64,000 nt of DNA from Ravibacter sp037191015 (GTDB lineage Bacteria; Bacteroidota; Bacteroidia; Cytophagales; Spirosomataceae). This document shows positions 61,487 to 64,000 of the stretch, piece after piece (positions within the stretch are counted from its first letter, which is position 1; every line of letters starts with the position of its first letter). Below the pieces are notes generated by a model. It saw only the letters and a program-made list of their open reading frames with translations. It had not been told where the DNA came from and ran no database searches. Position numbers and translations under genes: made by a program. The DNA is taken from positions 124,001-188,000 of the forward strand of contig JBBCKD010000027.1 of the NCBI GenBank assembly GCA_037191015.1, written 5' to 3'.

Positions 61487-64000
61487 ATGAAATATAACTT
61501 CATTCAGCTGAATTTATCTCGCATCGTACTGCTTCAGTTAGTTATGCTTCCTGTTTTGGGTTATTGTCAGCAGGTTTTTTCCGATGAAACATTCCTGGAA
61601 AAGCTGGATCTGTATCGTGCAGCTAACCGGGCTAACCTCCTTTTTGTTCATACCGACAAAGACATTTATACCAATAATGAAGACATCTGGTTTAGCGCCT
61701 ACCTGTTAAAGAGCGAATCCATCGCTCCTGCCTCGCATACAATCACATCGGTGGCGCTGGTTCGGGAAGGTGTCAAAAAAGTAGCGCTTCAGCGTAACTA
61801 CCTGATGCAAAACGGCCTTTCTTTTGGAAGCCTCCCTTTACCGGATTCACTGGCGCCGGGTAAGTATCAATTGCTCGCCTTTACCAATGTGACGGACCAT
61901 GCAGGGAACCCGCTGGCCGTGTTTTCTCAAAGCATCACGATTAAAAAGCATCACCGAAACTGACTTCGATCTGGCATTATCGTTTCAGGACTCAGTCGCT
62001 TTGGACGGGCGCTTTCGTATCTATGCACGTATCGAATTTCGTCAGTCGCCTTCAGATAAAGTGAAGCCCGTTATGACTTATACGGTAGGGAACGGGGAAG
62101 CCAAAACCGTCAAACTGGTAAACGACCGTACCGCGACCATTGCGATAAGTGTCGAAGAATTGGTCAAAAACGGAACGACACTGCAGGTCACGGGACGCTA
62201 CCGCAACCAGGTACAGCATGTAAGTCTGCAGATCCCTTATCAAAAGCACACCTCGTCACCGGTGCGGGTTAAGTTCTATCCGGAAGGAGGGTACCTGGAA
62301 GGGTTGACCAGTAGAATGGGTTGGGAGGTAAACACAGGCGCAGTCTCATTCCGGTCTTTTAAAGGGATCCTGTACAAGGACGAAGAGCCTGTGGATACGC
62401 TGATGACAAACAGCCAGGGGATTGGCAGTTTTTTGTTTACGCCGGAAGCGGGATCCCGATACGCCATGGAAGTAAGCGGGGATGCGCTCTCGCAGGAATG
62501 GATCTACGCTTTGCCAGTAGCGCTGAAGGATGGGATCGCACTACATCTTCCGCAAGCGGTAGCCAGCGACACGCTTCGCTTCCGGGTACAGAGCAGCCGT
62601 CCGCGGCAGCTGTGGGTATTAGTGCACGATTATAAAAACGGCTATGCATCCTTCCCGGTCACTACACACTCGCGGGGCACCAGTCATACGCTCGCTTTGC
62701 CGGTTTTGCCCAGGGGACTGGCTACGCTGACGATTCTCGACGAATCGGGGCGGCCGGTAGCGGAAAGGCTGTTTTTTGCCCGCTATGATAAAAAGGCCGT
62801 CGTAGGATGGATTCACAACAAAAAGAGCTATGGTAAGCGGGAAGAGGTGTCTTTGAAACTCCGGCTGAGCGACCAGGAGAACAAGCCTCTGAAGGGCGTC
62901 ATGTCGGTAGCGGTGGTACAGGAGGGCCGGCTGGATCCTTTAAAGCAGCATGATATTGAAAGCTATGCCTCGCTGGAATCAGAGCTGGGAAGGCTGCCGG
63001 TGGACGCGGTAGGGCGCGGGATTGAAAACCGCGATTACCTGGAAGGTATCATGCTGGTCAAAGGCTGGCGTCGTTATAGCTGGCAGGCACTTGAAGAAGC
63101 TGAAGTGGGCGATACACTGATCGATGTGCAGCGGCTGAGGATGACGGGGAGGGCGCTTCGGGACGGAAAGGCCCTGAAAAAGCCAGTTCCGGTTACGTTG
63201 ATGAGAGGGCTTGAAAGTATCCACTTATATGAGACCGACGAAGAAGGTTACTTTACGCCCTCGGAAGATGATTTGCTGGTTTTGCCGGGAGAACGTTTAC
63301 TGGCTTCGGTAGAATTGAAGAATAAGGCTGATTACACGATAGAGTCCGTTGATCCGTTTGTAAAAACGACCGAACGCGCCGCTCTTCAGACAGACGACGC
63401 TCCTGCTGAACAGCAGGCTGTAAACACTCCGGTAACGAGCCGGGATCATCAGCTCAAAGGAATGGAACACACTGTGCAATTGAGTGAGGTAGTAATCCGG
63501 CCCGGGAGGAGAGGAGGGGCGCTCTATGGCAAGAGAAAAGGGGTCTCGAATGAATGTGGAGATTATGTACTGAGCGGAAACCTCTTTTATCCGCACGAAT
63601 GCCGGCTTTATCAGCTATACAAAGATAGTCCGTACCGGGAGTTGCCGGAGGTAGGGAAACGCTATACGGATGGAATAAAAATTCAGGACGTCCATGACGG
63701 AAGTATAGGGTATCATGGGGATGGTATAAACCGTAAGTACAGGCTGATGTATGTAGTCTATCAGGGCTGTGTGGAGGATCAGGGGAAAAGCACTTTTAAG
63801 CTCAACGGGATCTACATGGATAAGGAGTTTTACGGGTTTGATACCGGGAGGGGAGATTCCCTTGAGCCGCAATTTCTTTCCACGCTTTACTGGAAACCGG
63901 GCTTACTGGTTAATGAAGACGGCGAAGCGGATATCTCCTTTTATACGGGAGATATTACCGGAGCCTTCAAAATAGTCGTGCAAGGAGTAGGGGGCGAGGA
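61487..64000 (+). CDS. MG2-domain TonB-linked surface protein, frameshifted and cut by window edge
   Basis: The first frame (61487-61963) encodes a signal peptide (to YCQQ) and the macroglobulin-like start 'LLFVHTDKDIYTNNEDIWF' (about 50-68), then stops. The second frame continues from about 61950 to the edge with 'TDFDLALSFQDSV', carboxypeptidase-like repeats ('KFYPEGGYLEG', 'EEVSLKLRLSD'), and a TonB-plug-like end ('VQLSEVVIRPGRR'). The frame change is at an A5 run at 61943-61947; one extra A gives continuous reading 'SITIKKSITETDF'. The full product is over 830 residues here. Because the rest is intact, sequencing error, recent mutation or slippage are all possible. Confidence 0.8.

Noticed and set aside
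1..64000. tRNA, rRNA, CRISPR, transposase or phage genes
   Set aside because: Read through both strands by eye for cloverleaf end motifs, regularly spaced repeats and transposase or integrase motifs; none was convincing. A tRNA or CRISPR program should confirm this.

Overview
The window is a piece of a Bacteroidota chromosome, most likely from the Chitinophagaceae/Sphingobacteriaceae side of the phylum. The evidence is: two secreted proteins with type IX secretion (T9SS) C-terminal sorting domains, a TonB-dependent receptor with a carboxypeptidase-D-like N-terminus, several lipoproteins, and repeated perfect matches to the Bacteroidota -7 promoter element TAnnTTTG just upstream of genes. No rRNA, tRNA, CRISPR array, insertion sequence or phage gene was recognised. 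Both ends cut a gene: a WG-repeat protein on the left and an MG2-domain surface protein on the right.

Layout. 1-7.5 kb: WG-repeat protein, YCF48/BNR-like lipoprotein, a helical protein of unknown function, then a ribose/nucleoside scavenging set (ribokinase, GRP sugar permease, lipoprotein nucleoside hydrolase) closed by a strong terminator. 7.5-12.6 kb (minus): a remarkable 29-residue-repeat helical protein, an SMP-30-like propeller, a nucleotide-sugar epimerase and a Kup potassium transporter. 12.8-18.7 kb (plus): lipoprotein, DtxR-type regulator, LptF/LptG permease, EamA permease, GT2 glycosyltransferase and an AlgI-like MBOAT acyltransferase, tightly packed. 18.7-26.8 kb: DUF1275 protein, a glycosidase-like propeller, a GT-C-like membrane protein, a recently duplicated outer-membrane-barrel pair, and an ArsR/AHSA1/DoxX operon with a well-defined operator-promoter. 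26.9-37.2 kb: a large secreted metzincin, then a TetR-controlled tripartite ABC-2 export operon (YbhGFSR type, with YbhF split in two) carrying two identical operators.

37.2-40.3 kb (minus): esterase, ATP-grasp ligase with a histone-like basic tail, and a GCS2/YbdK carboxylate-amine ligase. This small putative peptide-ligase pathway is the best candidate for an undescribed system. 40.5-50.7 kb: sialidase, catalase with an XRE regulator, a duplicated-promoter element with a small unknown protein, a SRPBCC membrane protein, YihY, 4-alpha-glucanotransferase, and MetA (with Glu111, so probably acetyl-CoA-using). 50.8-54.1 kb: a siderophore-uptake locus (TonB receptor, DUF3325-, DUF3649- and PepSY-like genes) decaying through two internal deletions. 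54.1-56.7 kb: an ECF42 sigma factor with its DHFR-like and DGPF/YciI-like partners. 57-61.5 kb is AT-rich and gene-poor, with a T9SS protein, a barrel protein and three gene remnants. The last gene carries a frameshift in a short A run.
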